Shown here: one piece after another, positions 11,520 through 22,763 of the stretch
How the letters are laid out: every line of letters begins with the position of its first letter
Numbering within the stretch: position 1 is the first letter of the stretch
Source: Schistocerca nitens
Taxonomy: Eukaryota; Arthropoda; Insecta; Orthoptera; Acrididae
DNA: 64,000 bases
NCBI RefSeq assembly: GCF_023898315.1
Contig: NC_064621.1
Span: forward strand, 541,405,383 to 541,469,382
Reading direction: 5' to 3'
Notes under the pieces: generated by a model
The model's input: the letters and a program-made list of their open reading frames with translations, nothing else
The model's database searches: none
What the model was told of the DNA's origin: nothing
Position numbers and translations under genes: made by a program

Positions 11520-12105
11520 TTTTGATTGCGTTGACTTAGAAGATTACATTTTCTTGCATCACCAAGGGAAAGCAGACCTTAGTATTTGACGTAAATTTCA
11601 ACTTGATACCTCTAAGTGTTTCTGAGAAAAAGGGATCTTAACAGATGGCCATATCTCTGTTTACGATTACTTAGAAATTTAAATGTTTTACACCGCCAAG
11701 GAATCGCAGACCCTACTACTGAAAGCAAATTTCAACATGAAACATGATACCTCTTCCCGTTCCTGAAAAATGGGGGGGGGGGGGTCATAACAGACGGACA
11801 GATAGACAAATGGACAACAAACGGCAAAAATATTTCTTTGTTTAATATGATTGCAAATCAACTATGTTAGGATTTCTTCTTTACTTGTACTGTGAAACCT
11901 TGCTTGTTGCTGATATAATATATGACATAAATGCCCATATATTTTGATTCCATTGAACTAGAAGCTTAAATTTTTTACATCGCCAAGAGACTATTTATTT
12001 TAGTATTTAAAGTAAATTTCAAGTCGATATCTCTAAGTGTTTCTGAGGAAAAGGGGTCTTAACAGACAGCCATATCTCTAGTTTCCATTGACTTAGAAAC
12101 TTAGA
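11520..12105. repeat. Degenerate tandem repeat of about 130-150 bp units
   Basis: At least three diverged units share the blocks 'tgacttagaa', 'catcgccaagg', 'gtaaatttcaa', 'gatacctctaagtgtttctg' and 'cttaacagac'. They begin near 11520, 11660 and 11945. A related single unit lies at 17240-17370. A run of about 11 G occurs at 11777-11787. Confidence 0.7.
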
Positions 12106-12600
12106 CAAATTGTTGGCCTCCATATTGGGGAAGACCAGAGAGGGTTTAGGCAGAACAGATCATATACATGTAACCTATTTATCTTACAACAACTAATGGA
12201 GAAATGTATAGCAGTAGGGAAAGATCTACACATTGCCTATGTAGATTTAGCAAACGCTTATGATACAGTCTCTAGATCTAAGCTGTGGGAAGCTATGAAA
12301 GATATAGGTATGGATAATCACCATTTACAAATTATTATTGAAACGTACAGAGATAATGTAGTACAGATTAGCGAGGCTCAAAGTTATTAGAATCTATTAA
12401 TGTCACTAAACGATTGCTATAAGGTTGCAGTACGTCACCCATCTTCTTCAATTTATATATAGAAGTGGCTCTCCGAAGATGGAAGAACAGCTACAGAGGA
12501 ATGGGAATCACTGCCAATGATAGATATTTTCATTCAGTTTTGCTGCCGATCAAGCTATTACAGCACAAGATGATTATGACCTTGAGTCTACGGCTGTAAA
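12106..12600 (+). pseudogene. Reverse transcriptase fragment of a second LINE family
   Basis: The sequence encodes GFRQNRSYTC, then HIAYVDLANAYDTVSRSKL (RT motif A, with the Asp in YVDLANAYD) at 12196-12390. Downstream, in another frame, is RQ-type sequence corresponding to GCSTSPIFFNLYIEVAL (RT motif B). A frameshift separates the two, and the FADD region is not recognisable (a decayed equivalent may lie near 12540). The family differs from RTE copy A, which starts directly after it. Confidence 0.65.
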
Positions 12601-14916
12601 TTTTCCTCTTGGGTAAAATATTCCGGAGGTAGAATACTCCCCCATTTGGATCTCCGGGGGGGACTACACAGGAGGACGTTGTTATCAGGAGAAAGAAAAC
12701 TGGTGTTCTACAGATCGGAGCGTGGAATGTCAGATCCCTTTATCGGGCAGGTAGGTTAGAAAATTTAAAAAGGGAAATGGATAGGTTAAAGTTAGATATA
12801 GTGGGATTTAGGGAAGTTCATTGGTAGGAGGAACAAGACTTCTGGTCAGATGAATACAGGGTTATAAATACAAAATCAAATAGGTGTAATGCAGGAGTAG
12901 GTTTAATAATGAATAGGAAAATAGGAATGCGGGTAAGCTACTACGAACAGCATAGTGAAAGCATTACTGTGGCCATGATAGGTATGAAGCCCACGTATAC
13001 CACAGCAGTACAGGTTTATATGCCAACTAGCTCAGCAGATGACGAAGACATTGATGAAATGTATGATGAGATAAAAGAAATTATTCAGACAGTGAAGGGA
13101 GACGAAAATTTAATAGCCGTGGGTGACTGGAACTCGATAGGAGGAAAAGGAAGAGAAGGAAACGTAGGTAGGAAGGAATGAAAGAGGAAGCCGCCTCGTA
13201 GAATTTTGCACAGAGCATAACTTAATCATAGTTAACACTTGGTTCAAGAATTATAAAATGAGGTTGTATACGTGGAAGAAGCCTGGCGATACTGGAAGGT
13301 CTGTGATAGATTATATAATGGTAAGACAGAGAATTAGGAACCAGGTATTAAATTGTAAGACATTTCCAGGGGCAGATGTGGACTCTGACCACAATCTATT
13401 GGTTATGAACTGTCGATTAAAACTAAAGAAATTGCAAAAACGTAGGAATTATAGGAGATGGGACCTGGATAAACTGAAAGAACCAGAGTTTGTAGAAAGC
13501 TTCGGGGAGAGCATTTGGGAACGTTTGACAAGAATGGGGGAAAGAAATACAATAGAAGAAGAATGGGTAGCTTTGAGAGATGAAATAATGAAGGTAGCAG
13601 AGGATCAAGTAGGTAATAAGACAAAGGCTAATAGAAATCCTTGGGTAACAGAAGATATATTGAATTTAATTGATGAAAGGAGAAAATATAAAAATGCAGT
13701 AAATGAAGCGGACAAAAAGCAATACAAACGTTTAAAAAATGAGATCGACAGGAAGTGCAAAATGGCTAATCAGGGATGGCTAGAGGACAAATGTAAGGAT
13801 GTAGAGGCGCATATCACTAGGGGTAGGATAGATACCGCCTACAGGAAAATTAAAGAGACCTTTGGAGAAAAGAGAACCACTTCCATGAATATCAAGAGCT
13901 CAGATGGCAACCCAGTTCTAAACAAAGAAGGGAAATCAGAAAAGTGGAAGGAGTATATAGAGGGTCTATACAAGGGCGATGTTCTTGAGGACAATATTAT
14001 AGAAATGGAAGAGAATGTAGATGAAGATGCAATGGGAGATATGATACTGCATGAAGAGTTTGACAGAGCACTGAAACACCTAAGTCGAAAAAAAGCCCCC
14101 AGAGTCGACAACATTCCATTAGAACTACTGACAGCCTTAGGAGAGCCAGGCCTAAGAAAACTACCGTCTGGTGAGCAAGATGTATGAGACAGTCGAAATA
14201 CCCTCAACTTCAAGAAGAATATAATAATTCCAATCCCAAAGAAAGTAGGTGTTGACAGATGTCAAAATTACCGAACTATCAGTTTAATAAGCCACGGCTG
14301 CAAAATACTAACACGAATTCTTTATAGATGAATGGAAAAATTGGTAGAAGCCGACCCTGGGGAAGATCGGTTTGGATTCCGTAGAAATCTTGGAACACGT
14401 GAGGCAATACTGGCCCTACGACTTATCTTAGAAAACAGATTAAGGAAAGGCAAACCTACGTTTCTAGCATTTTTAGACTTAGAGAAAGCTTTTGACAGTG
14501 ATGACTGGAATACTCTCTTTCAAATTCTGAAGGTGACAGGGATAAAATACAGGGAGCGAAAGGCTATTGATAATTTGTGCAGAAACCAGATGGCAGTCAT
14601 AAGAGTCAAGGGGCATGAAAGGGAAGCAGTGGTTGGGAAGGGAGTGAGACAGGGTTGTAGCCTCTCCCCGATGTTATTCAATCTGTATATTGAGCAAGCA
14701 GTAAAGGAAACAAAAGAATAATTCGGAGTAGGAATTAAAATCCAGGGAGAAGAAATAAAAACTTTGAGGTTCGCTGATGACATTGTAATTCTGTCAGAGA
14801 CAGCAAAGGACCTGGAAGAGCAGCTGAACGGAATGGACAGTGTCTTAAAAGGAGGATATAAGATGAACATCAACAAAAGCAAAACGAGGATAATGGACTG
14901 TAGTCGAATTAAATCT

Positions 14917-14976
14917 GGTGATGCTGCAGGAATTGGATTAGAAAATGGTGATGCTGCAGGAATTGGATTAGAAAAT
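14917..14976 (+). repeat. 30-bp in-frame tandem duplication inside RTE copy A
   Basis: Two identical 30-bp units beginning ggtgatgctgcaggaattgg give a ten-residue duplication (GDAAGIGLEN twice). Copy B has one equivalent unit. Confidence 0.95.
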
Positions 14977-15321
14977 GAGACGCTTAAAGTAGAAAACGTA
15001 TTTTGCTATTTGGGGAGCAAAATAACTGATGATTGTCGAAGTAGAGAGGATATAAAATGTAGACTGGCAATGGCAAGGAAAACGTTTCTGAAAAAGAGAA
15101 ATTTGTTAACATCGAGTATAGATTTAAGTGTCAGGAAGTCGTTTCTGAAAGTATTTGTATGGAGTGTAGCCATGTATGGAAGTGAAACGTGGACGATAAA
15201 TAGTTTAGACAAGAAGAGAATAGAAGCTTTCGAAATGTGCTACTACAGAAGAATGCTGAAGATTAGATGGCTAGATTACATTACTAATGAGGAGGTATTG
15301 AATAGGATTGGAGAGAAGAGA

Positions 15322-15522
15322 GCTGGCCTCGGTGGCCGTGCAGTTCTAGGCGCTGCAGTCCGGAACCGCGGGACTGCTACGGTCGCAGGTTCGAATCCTG
15401 CCTCGGGCATGCATGTGTGTTGTCCTTACGTTAGTTAGGTGTAAATAGTTCTAAGTTCTAGGGGACTGATGACCTAGGATGTTAAGTCCCATAGTGCTCA
15501 GAGCCATTTGAACCATTTTTTT
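15322..15522 (+). mobile_element. tRNA-derived SINE inside RTE copy A
   Basis: The head reads ggcctcggtggccgtgcagt with a B box ggttcgaatcctg. The body (tgtgttgtccttacgttagt) and the 3' end (gctcagagccatttgaacca, then a T-run) are shared with the other locust-type SINEs here. An 11-bp direct repeat, gagagaagaga, at 15311-15321 and 15523-15533 marks the target duplication. Removing the insertion and one repeat leaves a frame continuous with copy B. Confidence 0.95.
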
Positions 15523-15790
15523 GAGAGAAGAGAAATTTGTGGCGCATCTTCACTAGAAGAAGGGATCGGTTGGTAGGGCATATTCTGAGGCATCAAGGGA
15601 TCACCAGTTTAGTATTGGAGGGCATCGTGGAGGGCAAAAATGGTAGAGGGAGACCAAGAGATGAATACATCAAACAGATTCAGAAGGATGTAGGTTGCAG
15701 TAAGTACTGGGAGATGAAGAAGCTTGCACAGGATAGAGTAGCATGGAGAGCTGCATCAAACCAGTCTGTGGACTGAAGACCACATCAACA

Positions 15791-16035
15791 ACCGATTATA
15801 TTCAATGCAAACAGATTTAATTCCTACTAGTGACAAAGCCATGTGACTTCTAATAACAAAGCAATTCCTGTTGCCCACATCCGTTGACATGCCTTCAGAT
15901 AATCCACAGCAGAGCAGGCTTTTATCTGCAGACCTGTTATTACTGCAATATTGGCTGATATATGCAGCTATGCAGACCTTTGCGTTTTGGAATTGCTGGT
16001 AACGGCCCTTGTGGAAAAAACAAAACCTTAAACTC
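15791..16035. other. Spacer, possibly retroelement-derived
   Basis: This is about 245 bp between RTE copy A and the Gypsy relic. No motif is recognised; it may belong to the decayed Gypsy element. Confidence 0.35.
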
Positions 16036-16860
16036 TCACAATAATTCTTCCAGATGCTCTCTTGCTCCTCCTTTCAAATGCTTAATTTTGTCACGTAATG
16101 CAATACTATCGGCAGTTAGTGGCTGATCGCTTCGTTTACCTCTCAAACACCAGTCTTCATCATCAGGCAAATCCAAATTTGCTATTAAAACTCGTTTCCT
16201 CAAATTCGCGTCTACAGCGCTAAAATCACCCACGTTCATGGGAACTACTCACCCGTCGTACCCCTCCTGTACGCGTACTACACTACGTTTCACGGAACAA
16301 CCCAATCAACCCAAATCTTCATTACCCTCCAATGGTTCAATAACACATACTGTACCCACAGGTAGATACGACTCCACACATACCCAAAGCGACTTCCTGG
16401 TGCCACTAGACACACACTCATGCGAATTAAGCCTTAATGCTAATGTACACAGTTCAATTGGTTTGTTCATTACGTTGAACGCCCCTCGCGACAGCTCTGC
16501 ATTGACAACTGTCTCCCCTAGTGGAAATAACATTCTACCAAGTTCCACAGTTTGTTGTCCAAGGTCAATTTCGGCAATATGTTGATGCAAGAAATCTACT
16601 CCTAGGTTCATGTCGTAGCCCTCGCTCACCAATGGTACTACCTCCCTATGCGACAGTCAATTGTCACTGACCCCAAAGACGTGACTTCCTTATCCCCCAC
16701 TCTATGCAACCTATAACGTGGTGGGTCTAACTTCCTTCATCCCATTAAACTCTTAGTAGCCACTGACACTTGCGCCCCTGTGTCTAACAAAATCTTAAAC
16801 CTTTTAGTTCCTACAGATCCAACCACTGAACATTCCACCTATGCGTACGTATTCGTAGCA
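16036..16860 (-). pseudogene. Ty3/Gypsy pol relic with aspartic protease
   Basis: On the minus strand, 16741-16800 encodes FKILLDTGAQVSVATKS, the DTGA active site of a retroviral-type aspartic protease. This is followed by LGVDFLHQHIAEIDLGQQTV, the Gypsy protease C-terminal block (around 16555-16610). Several stops and frame changes separate the pieces. A 108-codon frame at 16306-16632 and a 67-codon frame at 16036-16239 are parts of the linker toward RT. No RT motif is present, so the copy is truncated, and no LTR was found. Confidence 0.7.
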
Positions 16861-17239
16861 TTGAAATTAAATGGGAGCTCTTTTAGGTGGGACCCACCTA
16901 AAGGAACTCCATAGCTGGCGAACAAGGCCAGCACAACACAGCATTGCATTGCACAGGCAGCTGGGGGTACTTCCTCAGCAATGCGGGGCCTGTGACACGG
17001 ACTGAGGTGAACGAAGCTCTGTAGTGGGAACGAATAAATCATTTGGAAAGTTCTCGCCGAGTTTTAATACGGCAACTCCTGGCACCCACCCAGACTACAG
17101 AGTAATGGAACATCGCAGCATCAACAAGGAAGATGCGCTGAATAAAGAGGCTTGGCGGAGTATAACATGAATACAACAAGATGTTGTTATTAATTAATCT
17201 TTGTATTGATTAATCTTGTAATAATAATAGTAATAATAA
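16861..17239. other. No gene recognised
   Basis: Likely decayed gag-side sequence of the Gypsy relic, with no recognisable motif. A short (AAT)-rich tract lies near 17220. Confidence 0.35.
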
Positions 17240-17370
17240 GTAAAAGTCGATTCGATACCTCTACTGGCTCCTGAGAAAAAGGAGTCTTGAGAAACAGATG
17301 GACAACAAAGTCATTCTGTAAGGGTTCCTTTTTTACTGGTTGAGGTACAGAACACTGAAAATGAAGTCAG
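17240..17370. repeat. Dispersed repeat unit related to 11.5-12.1 kb
   Basis: It shares 'cgatacctctactggctcctgagaaaaagg...cttgagaaacagatggacaa' style blocks with the array at 11520-12105, then runs into 'aagggttcc...ttgaggtacagaac'. I recognise that motif pair as a widespread insect interspersed repeat end, from memory only. Confidence 0.45.
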
Positions 17371-17970
17371 GGCTGAACACAGTCCTGAAAAGACGTACGT
17401 GGGGCAGGAATACAGTGCTACAATAAGGCTGACTGTTGAATATATCTTGTTCAAAGATTTAGAGCTCAGCACGTCTACGCACTGTTATGCCTCCCAACAC
17501 CGTAGCAGCTGGACCACCAAAACCATCATGATTAGCAGTGCTGGACGTGCCCTTCTATGACGAAAGGTGGGAGCACATCATGCACCCAGGGACACTGTTT
17601 TATCTGGTATTAAAAAACGCTCATTGACTCGGCCAGCAATATGTATTGATAGACTAGTGGTGCTCTTCAGCGGTTCATCGTTTTTGCCAGCTTTCGCCAT
17701 CGGCGCTGCACCTTCACTTGTATTAGGGGCAGCAGCGATGCTTTCTGGTGCACGTGGTGTTCGTCTTCTGTGTAGACCCGACAAGAACAGGGTCAGTGCA
17801 AAAGCAGTTTCTCGCAGTCAGTAGTCTAGTTCGTAGCTGCGGCTGGCTCCAGCTACTTGCTGTGCTGAGTTCGCAGGTCTAGAGAGGTGACACGCGCGAC
17901 TGTTTTCGCCAATCCTTATACTATTTCTTCCTTTCCGCCTATATGAATGAGGGCTTATATAGTCTCCCTT
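17371..17970. other. No gene recognised
   Basis: An 85-codon plus-strand frame at 17567-17824 and its antisense counterpart have no domain I recognise. No repeat structure is visible. Confidence 0.45.
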
Positions 17971-17974
17971 CTAC

Positions 17975-18115
17975 ATTTACACATATACTCTGCAATTCAC
18001 AATTAAGTACCTGGCAGAGGGTTCACTGAACCACCTTCAAGCTGCTGCTCTAACGTTCCACTTTCGAATAGCGCACGGGAAAAACGAACATTAAATCTTT
18101 ACATGCGAGCTGTCA
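17975..18115 (-). mobile_element. 3'-end fragment of a CR1/Jockey-like LINE
   Basis: Reverse complement of the 3' terminus seen at 62.0-62.17 kb (gttcgtttttcccg...; accctctgccaggtact; ...tgtaaatgtag-type end). Only about 140 bp of the 3' end is present, as expected of a strongly 5'-truncated insertion. Confidence 0.65.
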
Positions 18116-18503
18116 TCGTCTAGTACTTGATTGAGCAGCAGAAATATGAAAGCAGCTGCGGGCTCTAGTAAGCCTCCACTCCATCCCCAACCGATCGAGT
18201 AGCAGAGAATCTGCTGGGACCAAGTATAAAGATGGTAGGCTGATCTTCGTAGATATTGTCATCATTGAATTTGAGACGAACCTAATAATATTATTGTGTT
18301 AGCAATCATGGGTGAACCAGAATCAAAATGCATTAAATTATATGCAATCAGTGATCTTGAATAGGATGCTCTTGAGTCTGCATTTAGAATTTGAATACGT
18401 ACAGATTTGACAGATAATAGGGTTTGGTTTAAAGAGCCTAGACATTTCTTGAATGTCCATTTTCAAGTTTTCGACAAAAGAGTTCGTCTAATTAACTACT
18501 AAC

Positions 18504-18696
18504 CTCTCTTTCTTTGTGTTGAAATACACTTGTTTTTCTTCCCGTCACTTGTACAAAAGAAAGTTTGCAGATTAGCAACAAAAAAAAAAAAAAAAAAATC
18601 TTCTTTTTTTTTTTTTTTTTTTTTCTAAGCTGCAAACTTTCTTTTGTACAAGTGACGGGAAGAAAAACAAGAGTATTTCTACACAAAGAAAGACAG
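18504..18696. repeat. Near-perfect 72-bp inverted repeat with A/T-run centre
   Basis: Arms 18504-18575 and 18625-18696 match with about five mismatches (core cttcccgtcacttgtacaaa). The 49-bp centre is about 19 A, then tcttc, then about 20 T. The transcript would form a long hairpin. It sits at the upstream edge of the polymerase relic, and the right arm may contain its first coding bases. Confidence 0.93.
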
Positions 18697-20687
18697 TTTA
18701 GTGCCATACGAAATTAGTAATGATTGGCACTTGGCTAATGTCATCGATAAATTGTTAATGGAAACTGGTACTTTACGAGAGAGAGATTCTGGTTGGGTCT
18801 TGAAAGAAAAAAATTCAACTGCATGTTACTGTAAATGAAAAATAAGGAATTTTATGTAGAACTATACCTGAAAGTGCCCAAAGTGACAGCAGATAAACAT
18901 TTACTAATCAACGTCATGTCAAAAGACCATGGTTGATTCAAGTCCTCAATTTTAGCCGGACTGCATCCTGTAAATAAGAGTGCAGAATGTGTGTCTACAT
19001 TTATTCTATATGCAAACAATTAAACTTTGCCAACATACTGTTTCCCAACAAGATGAAACATGTTCACGGTTTTGAAACACACAATGAAGACGTCTCTGTA
19101 AATGTTTGCCGCAACTAATTTTCTGATTATAAATGGATGGTTATGGATGGCAAGACACAGGAGAAAGAGTTTTGAGTTGTACCACTATATATCAGAAAGC
19201 ACAGTCATGAGAAACATGCAAATCTATTGATGTCACAGGTTAATAACACATATACATATCTTTCCTAGTGTATAAAATATTTGTCAACGTTAATACACTA
19301 TAGTATTACTGATCACCCATCACAGAATGTGAACGTTGTCTGTGCTGTTTTCATTTGAAAGAAAGGAAGATGCACTTTGAGTCTGTACAGTGTAAACCAG
19401 TCAACAGTGCCAGGCAAGAACGAGTTTATAAAATTTACGAAGCTTAGTAACAAACTGAAACTACCTTTTCTAATTTATGCTGATGCAGAAACCATTCAGC
19501 ATATCCCATTCATGCACTGCGGCTATCATGAGGGATATTCCGAGTTTAAATTGTGACCGCATGGAATGGTTCACTAAACGAACATATATGCAATCGCTGA
19601 GAGTGTGAATTACTCTTTATTGCAAAACAAAAAGATGGTAATTAGTCCTGAAGAAGAATTAACATTTCAATCTGCAGTGGTCCGCCATATTTGTTGGGAA
19701 CTGTCTGAGGAAGGCGATGTTAAACACAGAGACCATTACCATTTCACCGAAGTGTAACAAGGTGCTGCACATGCCAATTGCAATGTGAATTTCAGGGCTC
19801 ACTATATACTTTCTGCTGTTTTCCGAAGTCTGGGAAGTTACGATAACATTTAGAAGAAGCTACATTAAATCCAAGTCGCATTTATCTAATGCCAAGCAAT
19901 ATGGAGAAATATAACTGTTTTACGAAAAGTGTAACAGTATTGCAAAAAGAGCGGTTCTGTGAATTACGGTTTATTAATTCGCTAAGTTTCTTGGTGTACT
20001 CACTTGAAAAGTTAATAACAAGGGAATTTTTCATTATGAGTATTTTAACAACGAATCGATTTTACTGGAAAACCACTTACCCTCAACTGAAAAGTTTACA
20101 AATTCATTAACAGGCGAAAGGATAACAGAATCTCAGTATCAAAGAGCTTTCAATTTATGGAACATAGTCAAGCATAAAACAGGCCGTGCGGGGTAGCTGT
20201 GTGGTCTGGGGCACCCTGCCACGGTTAGCGCGGCTCCCCCCATCGGAGGTTTGAGTCCTCCGTGCATGGGTGTGTGTGTGTTGTCCTTAGCATAAGTTAG
20301 TTTAAGTTAGATTAAGTAGTGTGTAAGCTCAGGGACCGATGACCTCAGCGGTTTGGTCCTCTAGGAACTTACCAGAAATCTCCAGCATAAACACTTGCAG
20401 ACTTTTCCAGTTTATATTTGAAAATTGACTTGCTGCTCTTTGCTGACGTGTTCGAAAACTTTACGATATATGAATTGGATCCTATGTATTACATTACTTC
20501 GTCTGACTTGGTGTGGGCTGCTCTGCTGAAAATTACTAAAGCGGAATTGCAACTTGTTACTGATATCGAACAAATCCAGTTTGTTGAAAGAAACATTATA
20601 GGCAGTGCTGTCCATTGTTCTGGCAGACATGCAATTGCAACAACAAATTTATGGCAAGTTATGATGATGAAATTGACGAATCTTAAC
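18640..20687 (+). pseudogene. Family B DNA polymerase relic (Polinton/Maverick or adintovirus type), N-terminal and exonuclease part
   Basis: Blocks of a protein-primed family B polymerase occur in order but in changing frames. RDSGWVLKE is near 18785, followed by a LNFANILFPNK / HEKHANLL region. Next is KLPFLIYADAET near 19460, which resembles the exonuclease D-x-E motif. Then come HRDHYHFTE and GAAHANCNVNFRAHY (about 19730-19800), MPSNMEKYNCFTK (19889) and LRFINSLSFLVYSLEKL. After the SINE, LLLFADVFENFTIYELDP (about 20425) and ELQLVTDIEQIQFVE follow, ending near KFMASYDDEIDES at 20687, where a Tc1-like element begins. Many stops and frameshifts show old decay. These polymerases replicate large self-synthesising transposons or related viruses; this copy is dead. 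No capsid or integrase genes are visible nearby. Confidence 0.72.
20179..20383 (+). mobile_element. tRNA-derived SINE inside the polymerase relic
   Basis: The tRNA-like head has a B-box-like ggtttgagtcctc. The body (gtgttgtccttagcataagt, then gggaccgatgacctcagcgg) is a variant of the body in the other SINEs, with a different 3' end (tttggtcctctaggaactta). An 8-bp target duplication, agcataaa, lies at 20171-20178 and 20384-20391. It splits the polymerase relic. Confidence 0.88.
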
Positions 20688-20689
20688 TA

Positions 20690-21756
20690 CACTGAACCGC
20701 CAAGGAAACGGGCATGCGTATTCAAATACAGAGAGATGTAAACAGGCAGAATATGGCACTGAGGTCGGCAACACCTATATAAAACAACTGTCTGGCGCAG
20801 TTGTTGGATCGCTTACTGCTGCTATAACGGCAGATTATCAAGACTGAAGTGAATTTGAACGTGGTAGTCGACGCACGAGCGATGGGACACAGCATCTTCG
20901 AGGTAGCGATGAAGTGGGGAACTTCCCGTACGACCATTCACGAGTGTACCGTGAATATCAGGAATCAGGTAAAACATCAAAACTCCGACATCGCTGCTGC
21001 CGGAAAAAGATCCTGCAAGAACGGGACCAACGGCGACTGAAGAGAATCGTTCAATGTGACAGAAGGGCAACGCTTCCACAAATTGCTGCAAATTTCAATG
21101 CTGGGCCTTTAACAAGTGTTGGCGTGCTAACCATTCAACGAAACATCATAGATATGAGCCTTCGGAGCCGAAGGCCCACTCATGTACCCTTGAAGACTGC
21201 ACGACACAAAGCTTTACACCTCGCCTGGGCCCATCAACACTAACATTGGACTGTTGGTGACTGGAATCATGTTGCCTGGTCGGACAAGTCTCGTTTAAAA
21301 TTGTATCGCGCTGATGGACCCGTTTAGGTATGGAGACAAACTCATGAATCCGTGGACCGCGCATGTCAGCAGGGGACTATTCAAGCTGGTGGAGGCTCTG
21401 TAATGGTGTGGGGCGTGTGCAGTTGGAGTGATATAAGACCCCTGATACGTCTAGATACGACTCTGACAGGTGACACGTACTTACTCGTAAGCATCCTGTC
21501 TGATCACCTGCATCCATTCATGTCCATTGTGCATTCCGACGGACTTGTAAAATTCCAGCAGGATTATGCGACACCCCACAAGTCCAGAATTGCTACAATG
21601 TGGCTCCAGGGACACTCTTCTGAGTTCAAACACTTCCGCTGGCCACCAGGCTCCTCAGACATGAACGTTATTGAGCATATCTGGGATGTCTTGCAACGTG
21701 CTGTTCAGAAGAGATCTCCAACCCTCTCGTACTCTTAGGGATTTATGGACAGCCCT
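20690..21756 (+). mobile_element. Tc1-like transposon, right end missing
   Basis: The left terminus cactgaaccgccaaggaaac follows a TA at 20688-20689, as expected for a Tc1 insertion into the polymerase relic. The right TIR is absent: sequence stops after gatttatggacagccctg and passes directly into a LINE fragment. Confidence 0.78.
20852..21738 (+). pseudogene. Tc1-like transposase pseudogene
   Basis: The N-terminal HTH region (ARAMGHSIFEVAMKWGTSRT) is followed by a second helix domain (DRRATLPQIAANFNAG). The catalytic region has WSDKSRLKLYRADGP (first acid block, Asp-Lys instead of Asp-Glu), GGSVMVWGVCSW, FQQDYATPHKSR (second Asp) and SSDMNVIEHIWDVL (catalytic Glu retained). There are stops at 21241, after the AWAHQH block, and near 21326, plus frame changes in the N-terminal half. 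The C-terminus is cut off by the LINE junction. It is inactive. Confidence 0.85.
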
Positions 21757-22570
21757 GTTTGTTTGCAGATGATGCTATCGTTTGTCGTCTAGTAAAGTCA
21801 TCAGAAGATCAAAACCAACATCAAACCATTTTAAAAAGATATCTTTATGGTGCGAAAATTGGCAGTTGACTGTAAATAATGAGAAGTGTGAGATCATCCA
21901 CAACAGTGCTAAAAGAAATCGGTTAAACTACGGTTACACGATAAATCTATCAAATCTAAAGGCCGCAAATTCAACAAAATAGCTAGGAATTGCAATGACG
22001 AACAACTTGAATTGGAAAGAACACACAGAAAATGCTATGAGAAGGTGAACCAAAGACTGTGTTTTGTTGACAGAACACTTAGAATAGGCAACAGATCTAC
22101 AAAAAAGACTGCCCACTACACTTTCCCATCCTCTTTTGGAGTACTGCAGCGCGGTATGGGGTCCTTACCAGATAGGATCAACGGAGTACATCGAGAAAGT
22201 TCAAAGACGGGCAGTATGTTGTGTATTATCAAGAAATAGGGGAGAGAGTATGACGGGCATGATACAGGATTTGGGATGGAAATCACTAAAACAAAGGTGT
22301 TTCTCGTTGCGGCAGTATATTCTCACGAAATTTCAATCGAAAACTTTCTCCTTCAAATACGAAAATATTTTGTCGATGCCGACCTGCATACGGAGAAACG
22401 ATCGTAATAATAAAATAAGGGAAATCAGAGCTCGCACGGAAAGATATAGGTGTTCGTTTTTCGCGCGCGGTGTTCGAGAGTGGAATAATAAATAATTTTT
22501 GTGAAGATGGTTCAATGAAGCCTCTGCCAGTCACTCAAGTGTGATTTTTTCAGGGTATCTATGTAGATGT
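21757..22570 (+). mobile_element. CR1/Jockey-like LINE fragment with 3' end
   Basis: It begins inside RT motif C (FADDAIVCRLVKSSED) and continues through WCENWQLTVNNEKCEIIHN, YCSAVWGPYQIGSTEYIEKV and RRNDRNNKIREIRARTERYR to WNNK and a 3' UTR ending in atgtagatgtag. It is homologous to 61.37-62.17 kb. Frameshifts lie near 21985, 22045 and 22130. The upstream RT and the endonuclease are missing (5' truncation). Confidence 0.85.
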
Positions 22571-22581
22571 AGTAACATCGA

Positions 22582-22763
22582 AATGGTTCAAATGGCTCTG
22601 AGCACTATGAGACTTAACATCTGAGGTCATCAGTCCCCTAGAACCTAGAACAACTTAAACCTAACTAACCAAAGGACATCACACACATCCATGCCCGAGG
22701 ATGTGACCGTAGCGGTCGCGCGGTTCCAGACTGAAGCGCCTAGAATCGACACAACGGCCGGCC
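22582..22763 (-). mobile_element. tRNA-derived SINE (minus)
   Basis: The 3' end (aatggttcaaatggctctga) is on the left and the tRNA head (ggtcgcgcggttccagactg ... cggccggcc) on the right. It carries a small internal deletion at the B box. The target duplication agtaacatcga lies at 22571-22581 and 22764-22774. It sits exactly at the LINE 3' end. Confidence 0.93.

Larger units (their letters stand above)
12716..15776 (+). pseudogene. RTE endonuclease-reverse transcriptase pseudogene (copy A)
   Basis: Endonuclease motifs in order are GAWNVRSL, EVHW, GDWNS and DSDHNLLV (His of the APE fold). RT motifs are FGFRRNLGTRE, FLDLEKAFD (motif A Asp), VRQGCSLSPMLFNLYIE (motif B) and RFADDIVIL (motif C, both Asp intact). 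The C-terminal region ends with GHILRHQGITSLVLEGIVEG and AWRAASNQ. Lesions are an in-frame TAG at 12825, a frame change near 13140-13180, a 2-nt deletion near 14162 relative to copy B, a stop around 14330, a TAA near 14719 where copy B has Lys, and the SINE at 15322. A 30-bp in-frame duplication sits at 14917-14976. RTE enzymes cut chromosomal DNA and reverse transcribe their own RNA; this copy cannot. Confidence 0.9.
12600..15790 (+). mobile_element. RTE-type LINE, copy A
   Basis: This is a non-LTR retrotransposon with an APE-type endonuclease followed by reverse transcriptase, homologous over most of its length to copy B at 46.6-50.3 kb. Its 5' leader (tcctcttgggtaaaatattcc) matches copy B at about 46790, so the element extends at least to 12600. 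The 3' end, ctgaagaccacatcaacaac, carries a short degenerate (CAA)-type tail. A SINE interrupts it at 15322. Confidence 0.9.

Noticed and set aside
17567-17824. 85-codon Ala/Leu-rich frame
   Set aside because: An antisense frame of similar length exists over the same DNA and no domain, signal or splice context supports it.
18492-18707. 71-codon minus-strand frame with Lys and Phe runs
   Set aside because: It is the translation of the hairpin with its A and T runs.
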